Positions 17,435 to 25,282 of a stretch of DNA of 64,000 bases are shown in pieces (the first letter of the stretch is position 1; each line of letters begins with the position of its first letter). The notes under the pieces are model-generated. The model saw only the letters and a list, made by a program, of their open reading frames with translations. It ran no database searches and was not told where the DNA came from. Source of the DNA: UBA7957 sp965222695 (GTDB lineage Bacteria > Pseudomonadota > Gammaproteobacteria > Granulosicoccales > Granulosicoccaceae); the NCBI GenBank assembly GCA_965222695.1, contig OZ244967.1:5143525-5207524 (forward strand), given 5' to 3'. A program made the position numbers and the translations under genes.

Positions 17435-18475
17435 TTACCATCTCAGCAGCCTGTATTTTTTTATTGTTTTTAATTTTCTGAGTAAAGATATGTTTCTTTT
17501 TTTGGGTACACCATGCCTTTTTATATAGTCTACAACAGCGTCATACATTCGCTTTGATGAGTTACCGTCTCTGTAAGGGTGGTAGAGTTCAATAATCCGT
17601 TTGCGTTTTTGAGCGTACTCGTCTGAGCCGGTTAATTGGGCCGCTACTGTCCCGGTTAGCAACCCGGCTTCTCCGATATCGGCCCACTGGATGTTTTCCG
17701 ATTGACTGTTAAGCGTAATGACCGGTTTGTCGAGCAGTAGAAATTCGTACACCGCCGATGAAGTGTCGCTGATCATCAGATCGGATAGTTGCAGCGACTC
17801 GGTAATGTCCCTGTCACGGAGAATTCTGAGCTTGGCCGATTCAAGATGCCGGTATTTATCGAGAGTGCGCGGATCCATCTTGTCGTGAAACTTGACGATC
17901 AGCAAGTAGTCGTGAAGCCCGGATAACCGAACGATATGTTCCAACAGTATATCCGCGGAGGTGAGCGAGGGAGAGAAGGTCGGTGCGTACAATAGGATAT
18001 ATTTCGAGCCGCTTTCTTCGAGAAGATTTTTTTTGCGTATCTCGATTTGCGGATGCTGAACAAACAATGTGTCGAGTTTCGACCAGCCGGTTTCGACCAC
18101 TTCGAAGTCACCGTATAGTTTCGCCGAGTTATTGAATCTTTCGGTAAAATAAGGTCCCTGAGTGAGATAGAGATCGAAGTAATGGCGAATTCTGAAATGA
18201 CCTTTTTTCTCTCCGGCCAGACCATGAAAGATCTGTACCTTGACACCTGGCAAGAACCAGGGAATTTGGTTACCGGGGACGAAAATCATATCGCTGTCGA
18301 ATGTCTCCAGGGTCTCAATCGAGCTGGTATGATCTGTATCCGCATAGGGGAAGTCCTTTAACAACTCTTGGGGTAAATACCACAGATAGGCCACGGACTC
18401 TTGCCGCAGAACGCGTTCGATCGGCCGCAGGATAGAAAATGCGTAGGGCAGATTGCAAAAAAGAATGGCTTTCAT
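17435..18475 (-). CDS. CDP-glycerol glycerophosphotransferase family protein
   Basis: A 346-residue TagB/TagF-like GT-B transferase that would move glycerol phosphate (or a similar phospho-alcohol) from a CDP donor to a glycan. The family features are YILLYAPTFSPS at about residue 180 and the C-terminal nucleotide-binding block MISDTSSAVYEFLLLDKPVI. It has no membrane segment; a basic C-terminal tail (KKRNISLLRKLKTIKKYR) could bind the membrane. It is the last gene of an eight-gene operon that also supplies a CDP-glycerol synthase (18516-18977). It is paralogous to the gene at 18970-20025. Confidence 0.88.
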   Translation of the reverse strand: MKAILFCNLPYAFSILRPIERVLRQESVAYLWYLPQELLKDFPYADTDHTSSIETLETFDSDMIFVPGNQIPWFLPGVKVQIFHGLAGEKKGHFRIRHYFDLYLTQGPYFTERFNNSAKLYGDFEVVETGWSKLDTLFVQHPQIEIRKKNLLEESGSKYILLYAPTFSPSLTSADILLEHIVRLSGLHDYLLIVKFHDKMDPRTLDKYRHLESAKLRILRDRDITESLQLSDLMISDTSSAVYEFLLLDKPVITLNSQSENIQWADIGEAGLLTGTVAAQLTGSDEYAQKRKRIIELYHPYRDGNSSKRMYDAVVDYIKRHGVPKKRNISLLRKLKTIKKYRLLRW

Positions 18476-18515
18476 AGACGATTTTTAATGATCAGCTTGG
18501 CGCATTACCAGCACT

Positions 18516-18977
18516 TTATTCCATATTTTCCTTTATTCGCTTGAGAATCTCGAAAGCCTGTTTCAGCTCTGCAGTGTCGATGGCAGCCAGGGTAGTAAGA
18601 GCACTTTTCAGTTTTGTGGAACTGATTCCTTCGGTCCGAGGCAAATAAATGACCTGGCAGTGGGTTCTCAAGTCGTCGAATTTTCCTTCCCAGTCGCTGC
18701 CCATGACAAAGGATTCAACCTGGTATTTTTTAATATCGCTGGCTTTTTGCTCCCAGTTTTCTTCCGGAATCACTTGATCGACATATTGTATTGAATTCAC
18801 GATTTCCGCGCGCTGTTCGAACGGGACGATGGTTTTTTTGCCTTTGATTTCGTTGAATTCATCGGTGGAAACCGCGACGATGATCCTATCTCCGTAGGCC
18901 CGCATACGTTTTATCAATTCCAGGTGACCGATATGAAACATATCAAAAGTTCCATAGGTAATTACCGGCTTAGACAT
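18516..18977 (-). CDS. tagD: Glycerol-3-phosphate cytidylyltransferase (TagD-like)
   Basis: A 153-residue cytidylyltransferase that would make CDP-glycerol from CTP and sn-glycerol 3-phosphate, the donor for the flanking glycerophosphotransferases. The two CTP-binding motifs are intact: HIGH in TFDMFHIGHLELIKRM and ISST in TEGISSTKLK. I start at the ATG at 18977 (MSKPVITYGTFDMFHIGH), which overlaps the upstream stop by 8 bases (ATGTCTAA); the longer frame would begin 15 codons earlier inside the neighbour. The C-terminal 20-residue extension beyond TagD is unexplained. Confidence 0.88.
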   Translation of the reverse strand: MSKPVITYGTFDMFHIGHLELIKRMRAYGDRIIVAVSTDEFNEIKGKKTIVPFEQRAEIVNSIQYVDQVIPEENWEQKASDIKKYQVESFVMGSDWEGKFDDLRTHCQVIYLPRTEGISSTKLKSALTTLAAIDTAELKQAFEILKRIKENME

Positions 18978-20025
18978 TTTCTTGCTCCATGGCATCGACA
19001 ATTCTGGCAGAGACATTTCCATCGATTGCGCCGCAGATTTCCCGGGCGAACTTTAACCTGAGCGCCTGTTTTTCCGACGGATTCTGTAACGCTTTGCGGG
19101 TCAACGATAGGGTTTCATCATAGCTGTGCGCATTATCCAGGATTTGCCTGTATTTGTCCTTGGTCGGATCTATGCGTTTTCTGAGTTTCCACGGCATTAG
19201 ATAATAAGACCACCGAAGCTTTACAAAGCGATTTGAGACCACCGGTCTGTTGAGTGACGCAAACTCGAACATCGCGGAGCTTTCGTCACTGATCATCACA
19301 TCGCTGATGGCAAACAGAGGCACCAAATCGTAGTCGTCCACACCCAACACCCGACAATTCGGTGATTTGCTCCAAAGCGACAATTTGTCTCTTTGCTGCT
19401 GATACTGCCTGCGTTCGTAAGTCAGATAATGAGCTTTCACCAGGATATTGCACTCAGAAAAATCGGCCGGAAATTGATCGCTCATTTTTTCGATCGAGGA
19501 AGGAAAAAACGTCGGCGCGTAGAGAAGTGTCTTTCTGCCTGGGTTCAGATTGTATTGTTCCAACACCGCTTGCTTTTCTGCATCCGACATATTGACGATG
19601 GGATCAAGTTTCGAAAAGCCAACTTTGCGAAGTTTGTATTGGTGCTGGGGGTACAAACCGGAAAGCCTTTGATGCTTGTAACTGCCTTCGACCAGGTAAA
19701 GATCGAAGTACTGGATGGAATCATAGAACCCCATTGATTTTGATCCGATCCCGTGTTCGAGAAAGACCGTTTTGGATGCCAGCGATTTAGCCCGCTCACT
19801 GGGATTGGCAAAGAAAGTGAACAGGCACTTCACCTCGGGCAACATATCGGCACCGATCGAATAATCGAGCCGGTTCTCCAGGGCAACTTTCTCCATCAAT
19901 TCCAGGTTCTGCCGGTCAGACAGGACGTAATGCACCTTATGACCTCTTGCCTGCATTTCCCGGCTGACGGGCAGAAAATGCGGGTAATAGTAAGGGTATG
20001 CTACATAGAAGCAGGCAAAATACAT
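18970..20025 (-). CDS. CDP-glycerol glycerophosphotransferase family protein
   Basis: A 351-residue TagB/TagF-like transferase. Visible marks are an HGIGSKSMG loop (about residue 91), TLLYAPTFFPSS (about 165), and DVMISDESSAMFEFASLNRPVV at about 240. It shares layout with the second copy at 17435-18475 but is clearly diverged, so the two probably act on different acceptors or steps, such as priming and extension. It is coupled to tagD by an 8-base overlap and follows licD after 8 bases. Confidence 0.88.
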   Translation of the reverse strand: MYFACFYVAYPYYYPHFLPVSREMQARGHKVHYVLSDRQNLELMEKVALENRLDYSIGADMLPEVKCLFTFFANPSERAKSLASKTVFLEHGIGSKSMGFYDSIQYFDLYLVEGSYKHQRLSGLYPQHQYKLRKVGFSKLDPIVNMSDAEKQAVLEQYNLNPGRKTLLYAPTFFPSSIEKMSDQFPADFSECNILVKAHYLTYERRQYQQQRDKLSLWSKSPNCRVLGVDDYDLVPLFAISDVMISDESSAMFEFASLNRPVVSNRFVKLRWSYYLMPWKLRKRIDPTKDKYRQILDNAHSYDETLSLTRKALQNPSEKQALRLKFAREICGAIDGNVSARIVDAMEQENV

Positions 20026-20033
20026 GGCATGGA

Positions 20034-20648
20034 TTAAGAATCGGCCCGGGTTCTGAAGTTATCGTATCGGGCGTGAAAATGGGGGTTGGGTGTCCGCCAA
20101 TCGCCGTAGTGATGGGTGAGATAAGCGTCGTGATCCGAGGGTTTGGAGTAAGTCTTGCCGTTGAACTCAACAGTCGAAAAATCCGATAAGAGTGATACCG
20201 GTAGCCTGTGCTTGGCACCCAGTTCATACCAGTAATAATAGTCCTGATGCTGATACATGACAAAGATATCGATCTTTACCAATCCCCTGAGTAACTTCCA
20301 GCGATAATTTCTCACACGGAATGCCTGGATATCGCCTTTGGCAAGTATGGCATCTTCCTTTTTAAACAAGCGCGTATAGGTCCGGTAATGTTTGGCATTA
20401 ATTTCCGGTAGAACTATATCCCGGACTTTTTCCCTGTCCTGGGCGAAGATCGACATATCCATATCCGTGTCCCAGGGGAGCAGGCGGTTTTCCCGGACGA
20501 TTCCCAACAATGTCCCGAAATCCAGCCAGTAGCGGACTCCATGCTTGTCAAAGCTCTCGATAACATCTTCCAGCAGGCGTACCGCGACCACAGCATTTTT
20601 GCCGCTCAAACGGTATTTTTTCTGCTTTTTTCTAGTTCTTTTTTCCAT
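20034..20648 (-). CDS. licD: LicD-family phosphotransferase
   Basis: A 204-residue LicD-family protein. LicD proteins move phosphocholine or related head groups from a CDP/CMP donor onto cell-surface glycans. The diagnostic N-terminal block YWLDFGTLLGIVRENRLLPWD, followed by TDMDMSI, gives the acidic metal-binding residues; the second acidic group is VKIDIFVMY. It is shorter than most LicD (about 265). Next to pntC and phnW, the likely donor is CMP-2-aminoethylphosphonate. Its start overlaps phnW by 17 bases. Confidence 0.86.
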   Translation of the reverse strand: MEKRTRKKQKKYRLSGKNAVVAVRLLEDVIESFDKHGVRYWLDFGTLLGIVRENRLLPWDTDMDMSIFAQDREKVRDIVLPEINAKHYRTYTRLFKKEDAILAKGDIQAFRVRNYRWKLLRGLVKIDIFVMYQHQDYYYWYELGAKHRLPVSLLSDFSTVEFNGKTYSKPSDHDAYLTHHYGDWRTPNPHFHARYDNFRTRADS

Positions 20649-21735
20649 GCAGATAGTCTCTCAGAATTGATAGAAATGCAGCTATGTCTGTATGATCTAT
20701 ATCGCCGATATTGGCTATACGGAATGTATTGAATTTTGCTGTTTTACCTGGGTAGATGGTATAGCCTTTTTCGTAGCAGAAGTCGTGCAGTTCGTCGAAA
20801 TCGAATCCGTCCAATTCCGGTTCCTCAATCGATGTGATAATACGGGAATGATGGGCCTTGTCCACCAAGTGGCGTAAGCCCAGATTTTCCAGGCCCTCTA
20901 TTAATACATGCCAGGATCGGCTGTAGCGGGCATAGCGGTTTTCCACACCTTCCTCCAGGCATTCTACAATCGCCTGTTTCAACGCATAGATGGTCTGCAC
21001 CGGCGGTGTGAATCGCATTTGTCCGGTTTTTCTAAAACTGTCGAACTGGGCATAGAGGTTCAGGTAAAAATTTCTCGGCTTAATCTCCCGCGTTGACTCC
21101 AGTGCCCGATTGTCAGATATTACAAATCCGACTCCGGCCATTCCCTGGATATTTTTATTCGAGCTGGCCACCAGATAATGAATATCCTGCTGCTGCATGT
21201 TTATGGGTACGGCGGCGTAGGAACTCATCGCATCGACAATCAGCTCAAGGCGGTATTTTTTTGCGATCTTACCCAAAGGCTCCAGTCTGTTAAGAAGACC
21301 GGTGGTGGTTTCATTGTGAACAACCGCAATATGGCTGATATTGTCACGGGAGCGAATTTGTTGTTCCAGTTCTTCAAGTGGAATGGGTTCAACGGCGGAA
21401 CTTTTGAACTCAAGGAAATTCATGCCGTAACTCTCCGCGATCCGGCACATCCGCTCTCCGTAAGCGCCATTGTTGACAATCAGTATTTGCCGCTCATGGG
21501 GTACTACCGATGATATCACTGCCTCAACCGCTGCAGTTCCGCTGCCACCGAACAATACCGTCGTATAGTGATCCGTGTCTGCCACCAGGGAAGTGAGGTC
21601 TTTCGCGACGGATCTCATCAATTCGCCGAATTCGGTTTCACGCGGGCAGATATCGGGCACAATCTGAGCCGCCTTTACGGTATGGGTCGTGGTTGCCGGC
21701 CCGGGGTTTAATAAAATATTTCGTTTAATGTTCAT
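20632..21735 (-). CDS. phnW: 2-aminoethylphosphonate-pyruvate transaminase
   Basis: A 367-residue fold-type I PLP enzyme that interconverts phosphonoacetaldehyde plus alanine and 2-aminoethylphosphonate plus pyruvate. ILLNPGPATTT is the typical PhnW start; VHNETTTGLLN, the Asp in LIVDAMSSYAAVP, and VASSNKNIQGM carry the PLP site, including the Schiff-base lysine. It looks full length and intact. In this operon it would work in the biosynthetic direction, or in reverse if 2-aminoethylphosphonate is imported. The start overlaps the end of pntC by 11 bases. Confidence 0.93.
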   Translation of the reverse strand: MNIKRNILLNPGPATTTHTVKAAQIVPDICPRETEFGELMRSVAKDLTSLVADTDHYTTVLFGGSGTAAVEAVISSVVPHERQILIVNNGAYGERMCRIAESYGMNFLEFKSSAVEPIPLEELEQQIRSRDNISHIAVVHNETTTGLLNRLEPLGKIAKKYRLELIVDAMSSYAAVPINMQQQDIHYLVASSNKNIQGMAGVGFVISDNRALESTREIKPRNFYLNLYAQFDSFRKTGQMRFTPPVQTIYALKQAIVECLEEGVENRYARYSRSWHVLIEGLENLGLRHLVDKAHHSRIITSIEEPELDGFDFDELHDFCYEKGYTIYPGKTAKFNTFRIANIGDIDHTDIAAFLSILRDYLHGKKN

Positions 21736-22462
21736 GATCTCGTGCTTGTATTTTGGGGTAGACTAGATTAACGGCACGCTCAAGATGGTTTTCATCGTCG
21801 ATTTCGCACCAGGCCAGGTCATCTATTTTCTTTACCCGAAAAGGCTGAAGAGCCGAGCTCATCGCCATAACATACTCATAGTCCGTTTTGGGGTTTTCGT
21901 GCATGACTTGCTCAAAGCAGTGATTCATATGTTGGAAACGCTCCATTGACACTTTGCTGATACCTACCAATTCTGCGTTGATGGAATCCAGGTCTGCCGC
22001 GTTCTTTGAAACTTTTTCCAAAGCATTCGCTTTATCGGTCTGTAAGTATACTTCATCTCCGGAATAGGTTTTTCCACTGCCTAAAATGATATCGGCGGCA
22101 GTGTCGTTCAGCAGATGTGCTAATGCATTGCGCTCATACAGCAGATCCGATTCCAGCAACAGGAAATCTTCATTCAGCAAATCACGCATATTATAAAGCG
22201 TATACATGCTGCCGGTGGTTTTGTATCGGTCACTTTTGATACAGGATATGGATGCTTCGCTTTCCGACATGTGCTCATAGAACTCGCTTAAATACCCGGT
22301 GCCTATGAAAACCTTTTCGATACCGGCTTGCCTGAGCAGTGACAAGCTGCGATCGATCAGCGAATGGCCACCGACTTTGATCAATCCTTTCGGTTGGGCT
22401 TCGGTCCGTTGCTTCAGTCTTACACCGAGCCCGGCTGCGAGAATAACGGCTTGTTTAATCAT
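21725..22462 (-). CDS. pntC: Phosphonoalcohol/2-aminoethylphosphonate cytidylyltransferase (PntC/LicC-like)
   Basis: A 245-residue GT-A-fold nucleotidyltransferase. The N-terminal LAAGLGVRLKQRT and PKGLIKVGGHSLIDR are the nucleotide-binding loops, and LLESDLLYE carries the metal-binding Asp. The nearest known types are LicC (CTP:phosphocholine) and PntC (CTP:2-aminoethylphosphonate). With pepM, ppd and phnW alongside, CMP-2-aminoethylphosphonate is the likely product. I start at the ATG at 22462, overlapping the upstream stop by 8 bases (ATGATTAA), instead of the TTG one codon before. Confidence 0.87.
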   Translation of the reverse strand: MIKQAVILAAGLGVRLKQRTEAQPKGLIKVGGHSLIDRSLSLLRQAGIEKVFIGTGYLSEFYEHMSESEASISCIKSDRYKTTGSMYTLYNMRDLLNEDFLLLESDLLYERNALAHLLNDTAADIILGSGKTYSGDEVYLQTDKANALEKVSKNAADLDSINAELVGISKVSMERFQHMNHCFEQVMHENPKTDYEYVMAMSSALQPFRVKKIDDLAWCEIDDENHLERAVNLVYPKIQARDHEH

Positions 22463-22877
22463 CAATTAATCCCATCAATCGCTCTTTGATCTCATGTGGC
22501 TTCAGCTTGGGTCGCCCCAGGCCTTTTTTACTGCCCGGGGAGATACACAGGTGAATAAATGTCAGCACCGTGTCTTGTCTCCAGCGGCCAATCCGCTCAA
22601 CGAGTTCTTCCAGGGTATGCGTGTGGTAGGCATGCGGATATCCGCATGCGGCAGCAACAGTGGTGAAATCTACATTTTGTGAAAGTGTGGCCTGACCGTC
22701 GGTTGAATCGTGGGTATTGTTGTCCAGCAGAATGTGCAGCATGTTGGCCGCCATGATATAGTCGCATTCATTGATCGTGTAGTTGATCAAATCAGACAAA
22801 AAACTGCAGGGGACGCCGCTGTAGAAATCATAGCCTCTTGCTTTCAAGGCTTGTCCGAATGCATAGGTATCGAGCAT
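22455..22877 (-). CDS. aepY: Phosphonopyruvate decarboxylase with large in-frame internal deletion (140 residues)
   Basis: Normally Ppd is a ThDP enzyme of about 375 residues that decarboxylates phosphonopyruvate and pulls the PEP mutase reaction forward. Residues 1-44 match the start of the PYR domain, through YIMAAN. The catalytic Glu that should follow is absent. The sequence jumps at about 22742/22743 to the end of the PP domain (MLHILLDNNTHDSTDGQATL) and runs to the normal C-terminus (PGSKKGLGRP). Roughly 235 residues, including the GDG of the ThDP-binding motif, are missing. The frame is intact and the start overlaps the pepM stop by one base (TAATG). It should be inactive alone. Confidence 0.85.
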   Translation of the reverse strand: MLDTYAFGQALKARGYDFYSGVPCSFLSDLINYTINECDYIMAANMLHILLDNNTHDSTDGQATLSQNVDFTTVAAACGYPHAYHTHTLEELVERIGRWRQDTVLTFIHLCISPGSKKGLGRPKLKPHEIKERLMGLIDD

Positions 22878-23863
22878 TATCGAGTACCGGGAATCAGCTC
22901 AAGAATGTCTTTTATGGGCATGCAGTTGGATTCCGCTTCCAGTGACCTGCCGTCGCGCAGAATCGCCTTGGCGACTTGCATCATCCCGGGGTAAGCGGCT
23001 CTGAGCATATGATTGGCATAGATGATGAGGTTTACTCCTCTTTCCGCCAGTTCACTGGTATGTATGTGGTTATAGCTGGTCGGCACCACTACAACGGGTG
23101 TGATCTGGTCCATACTCCGGAAAATTTTTAAAATCTCAAAAATCTCGCCGAGTGATTTTTGCTGTGAATGTATCGTGATGCCGTCCGCGCCGGCGTCGAT
23201 GTAAGCTGTGGCTCGATCGAGCGCATCTTCCATGCCTTTTTCCAGAATAAGGCTTTCGATACGGGCGATTATCATGAATTCTCTGGTAAGCTGTGCACGT
23301 TTGCCGACTTGGATTTTACGGCAAAAGTTACCGATTGTATCCTGGGATTGCTCGACATCCTTGCCCAGAAGTGAATTTTTCTTTAACCCGGTTTTATCCT
23401 CGATAATGACAGCGCTCACGCTGGTGCGTTCGAGGCTCCGAACCGTAAATTCAAAGTGCTCGGCCTTGCCACCGGTATCCGCATCATAGATCATGGGTTT
23501 GCTGGTCACTTCGCGCAGCTCACCTCCGTATTGTTCCAGGATTGTGATTACTTCTTCACGCAGCTTCTTTTGAATGCCATCGATCCAGTCATCGCCGTGA
23601 ACAACATAATCGGGTTTGAGTTCCAGTAAATTTTGCCTATAGCTCGCTGTTTCCTGTATCAACACGCGGTTAACATAACGGATATTTTCAATTACGCGTT
23701 TACGTTTTTCGACATCAAGGTAGGGGATTTCATCATATTCGCCGGCGGCTTTATCGCTGAGCAGACCTACGGTAACTTTCCCCGGTTTTGCGGCCTCCTG
23801 TAAAACATCCATATGTCCGGCATGTAGAAGATCGGCGATCACACCAACATCAACTGATTTCAT
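22877..23863 (-). CDS. pepM: Phosphoenolpyruvate mutase, nucleotidyltransferase-fused type, with in-frame internal deletion
   Basis: PepM forms phosphonopyruvate from PEP, the first C-P bond. Fused PepM proteins have about 430 residues: a cytidylyltransferase domain, then the mutase barrel. Here there are 328. Residues 1-120 give the HAGH motif and the transferase domain; the sequence then jumps at about 23504-23512 from GGELREV to TSKPMIYDADTGG in the barrel. About 105 residues are lost, including the ISST motif and the first two barrel strands with the W-SSL substrate loop. EDKTGLKKNS, diagnostic of true PepM, remains. Start chosen at ATG 23863 with AAGGA upstream. Activity is unlikely. Confidence 0.86.
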   Translation of the reverse strand: MKSVDVGVIADLLHAGHMDVLQEAAKPGKVTVGLLSDKAAGEYDEIPYLDVEKRKRVIENIRYVNRVLIQETASYRQNLLELKPDYVVHGDDWIDGIQKKLREEVITILEQYGGELREVTSKPMIYDADTGGKAEHFEFTVRSLERTSVSAVIIEDKTGLKKNSLLGKDVEQSQDTIGNFCRKIQVGKRAQLTREFMIIARIESLILEKGMEDALDRATAYIDAGADGITIHSQQKSLGEIFEILKIFRSMDQITPVVVVPTSYNHIHTSELAERGVNLIIYANHMLRAAYPGMMQVAKAILRDGRSLEAESNCMPIKDILELIPGTR

Positions 23864-23870
23864 CGGTATC

Positions 23871-23888
23871 CTTGAACAGGCTCTCAAG
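23871..23888 (-). repeat. Short palindrome related to the dispersed GAGCCTGT repeat, at the pepM leader
   Basis: On the minus strand CTTGAGAGCCTGTTCAAG lies immediately before the pepM ribosome-binding site; its outer five bases are inverted repeats and its core is the left end of the repeat family at 1002 and 52985. It could influence initiation on the operon mRNA or just be a repeat relic. Confidence 0.45.
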
Positions 23889-24027
23889 CGGGCTATATAT
23901 TACACCTTGATGACAAGCAATTGGAATCTGTTTCTGGTGATTGAGAACGCCCCCTAGGAAAGCGATGAATCAAACGGTGCATTCTGCTTGACTTCAAAAT
24001 CCTCAAGTACTTTTTTGGCCGGCGTCC

Positions 24028-25086
24028 TTAGCGATCTCCTGGCGAGAGTGACTCCTCCATTTGACGGATGACAGACTCAACGGTGATAAGATCCACCACA
24101 TCGGGATCCCGGACACGCTGCCCCCACTTCACTTCGGAGACGGCCCTGCCGAATTGTCTTTGTATTGCCTGGGGATATAGATTGACCACCGCGTCCAGAT
24201 CCTTGTAGGGGCCTGAACGCATCGGGTTCGATGTCACGTACAGCCCGATTACCTTCGTGCCTACGGCAGTGGCCATGTGTGCCGGGCCTGTATCTGGAGC
24301 GAGGACAAGATCTGCCTTGGCCAGGATAGCGAGCATCTGTTTTATCGAGGTCCGGCCCACAAGATTGAGAATCGGAAACCGAGCCTGTTCACAGATTGAC
24401 TCAGCCATGACACCTTCTGTTTCGGCGGGGCCGCCGGTTAGAACGACTTGCATGGAATGCACTTCGCTGGCGTAGTCTGCAACACGGGCATAGTACTGGG
24501 TGCGCCAGTTGCGGAAGTTGTTTCTTCTGGCGCTGCTGCTCGGGTTGATGACCAATATGGCCTGTGTATCACTGAGATGTCGCCGGGCGTAGGCTTTGGC
24601 GCTTTCGGGTATGGGTGGCTGCCAGCGCATAATCCGTTGATGAATCCCTATGCATTCGAGAAAGCCGAAAAATCCGTCCAGTACGTGTTGCCGGGCCTTG
24701 GCTTCAATTTCTGCATTGGTAAAAATCCATTGAAAGTCGATTGCCCGGGCCCGGTCAAAGCCCACTTTCAGCGGTGCGCGAACCAGCAGACTTGCCAGGC
24801 TGGCCCGCAGAGCCGCCTGCATATGCAGCAGTATATCGAAACGGCGGCCACGCAGTTGCATATACAGATCCGCATAGGCTTTCAGACCCCGCGACTTATC
24901 GAATTGGATGAATTCGATATCATCCATGCCTTCAAGTAACTGATATTCAACCTTACCTATAATCCAGGTAATTTTACAATCCGGCCAGCTTTCCTGCAGA
25001 GTGCGCACAACGGGTAAAATATGTGTGATATCGCCAAGAGCTGAAAGGCGCAACAGGCAGATTGATTTAGCGGATTGATCAGACAA
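24028..25086 (-). CDS. Glycosyltransferase family 9 protein (heptosyltransferase-like)
   Basis: A 352-residue GT9 enzyme, probably adding a heptose or related sugar to the LPS inner core in the cytoplasm. It has LLRLSALGDITHILPVV at the start, the acceptor-side PLKVGFDRARA loop, VINPSSSARRNNFRNW at about 180, and the donor-binding ADLVLAPDTGPAHMATAVGT. The start codon is TTG, but a strong GGAGGTG lies eight bases upstream, which decides it. It is divergent from kdkA. Its exact acceptor (WaaC, WaaF or other) is unclear. Confidence 0.9.
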   Translation of the reverse strand: MSDQSAKSICLLRLSALGDITHILPVVRTLQESWPDCKITWIIGKVEYQLLEGMDDIEFIQFDKSRGLKAYADLYMQLRGRRFDILLHMQAALRASLASLLVRAPLKVGFDRARAIDFQWIFTNAEIEAKARQHVLDGFFGFLECIGIHQRIMRWQPPIPESAKAYARRHLSDTQAILVINPSSSARRNNFRNWRTQYYARVADYASEVHSMQVVLTGGPAETEGVMAESICEQARFPILNLVGRTSIKQMLAILAKADLVLAPDTGPAHMATAVGTKVIGLYVTSNPMRSGPYKDLDAVVNLYPQAIQRQFGRAVSEVKWGQRVRDPDVVDLITVESVIRQMEESLSPGDR

Positions 25087-25282
25087 TGTTTTAACACCTC
25101 CGGGTGATAGAGTCTAAACGATCGGCTGGTCAATCCAACTATTACGAAGCATCAACAACCGGGCAACCGGGCAATCGGCGATGCTCGGTGACAGTCGGGC
25201 ACGTGAGATTGACCGGACGCGATTCCGATTGTATCAAACAGAGACAGTGCAAAATTTTGCGAGAGTCCAACATCAGTCGCTC

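Noticed and set aside
22877..23400. Reading the short PepM as a member of the non-fused, 290-residue PepM class
   Set aside because: It keeps the HAGH nucleotidyltransferase domain at its N-terminus, and the barrel begins only at the third strand, unlike the compact class, which has the full barrel.
22455..23863. Frameshift sequencing error as the cause of the short PepM and Ppd
   Set aside because: The missing residues are not found in other frames, and both joins keep frame; a deletion, real or from assembly, is needed.
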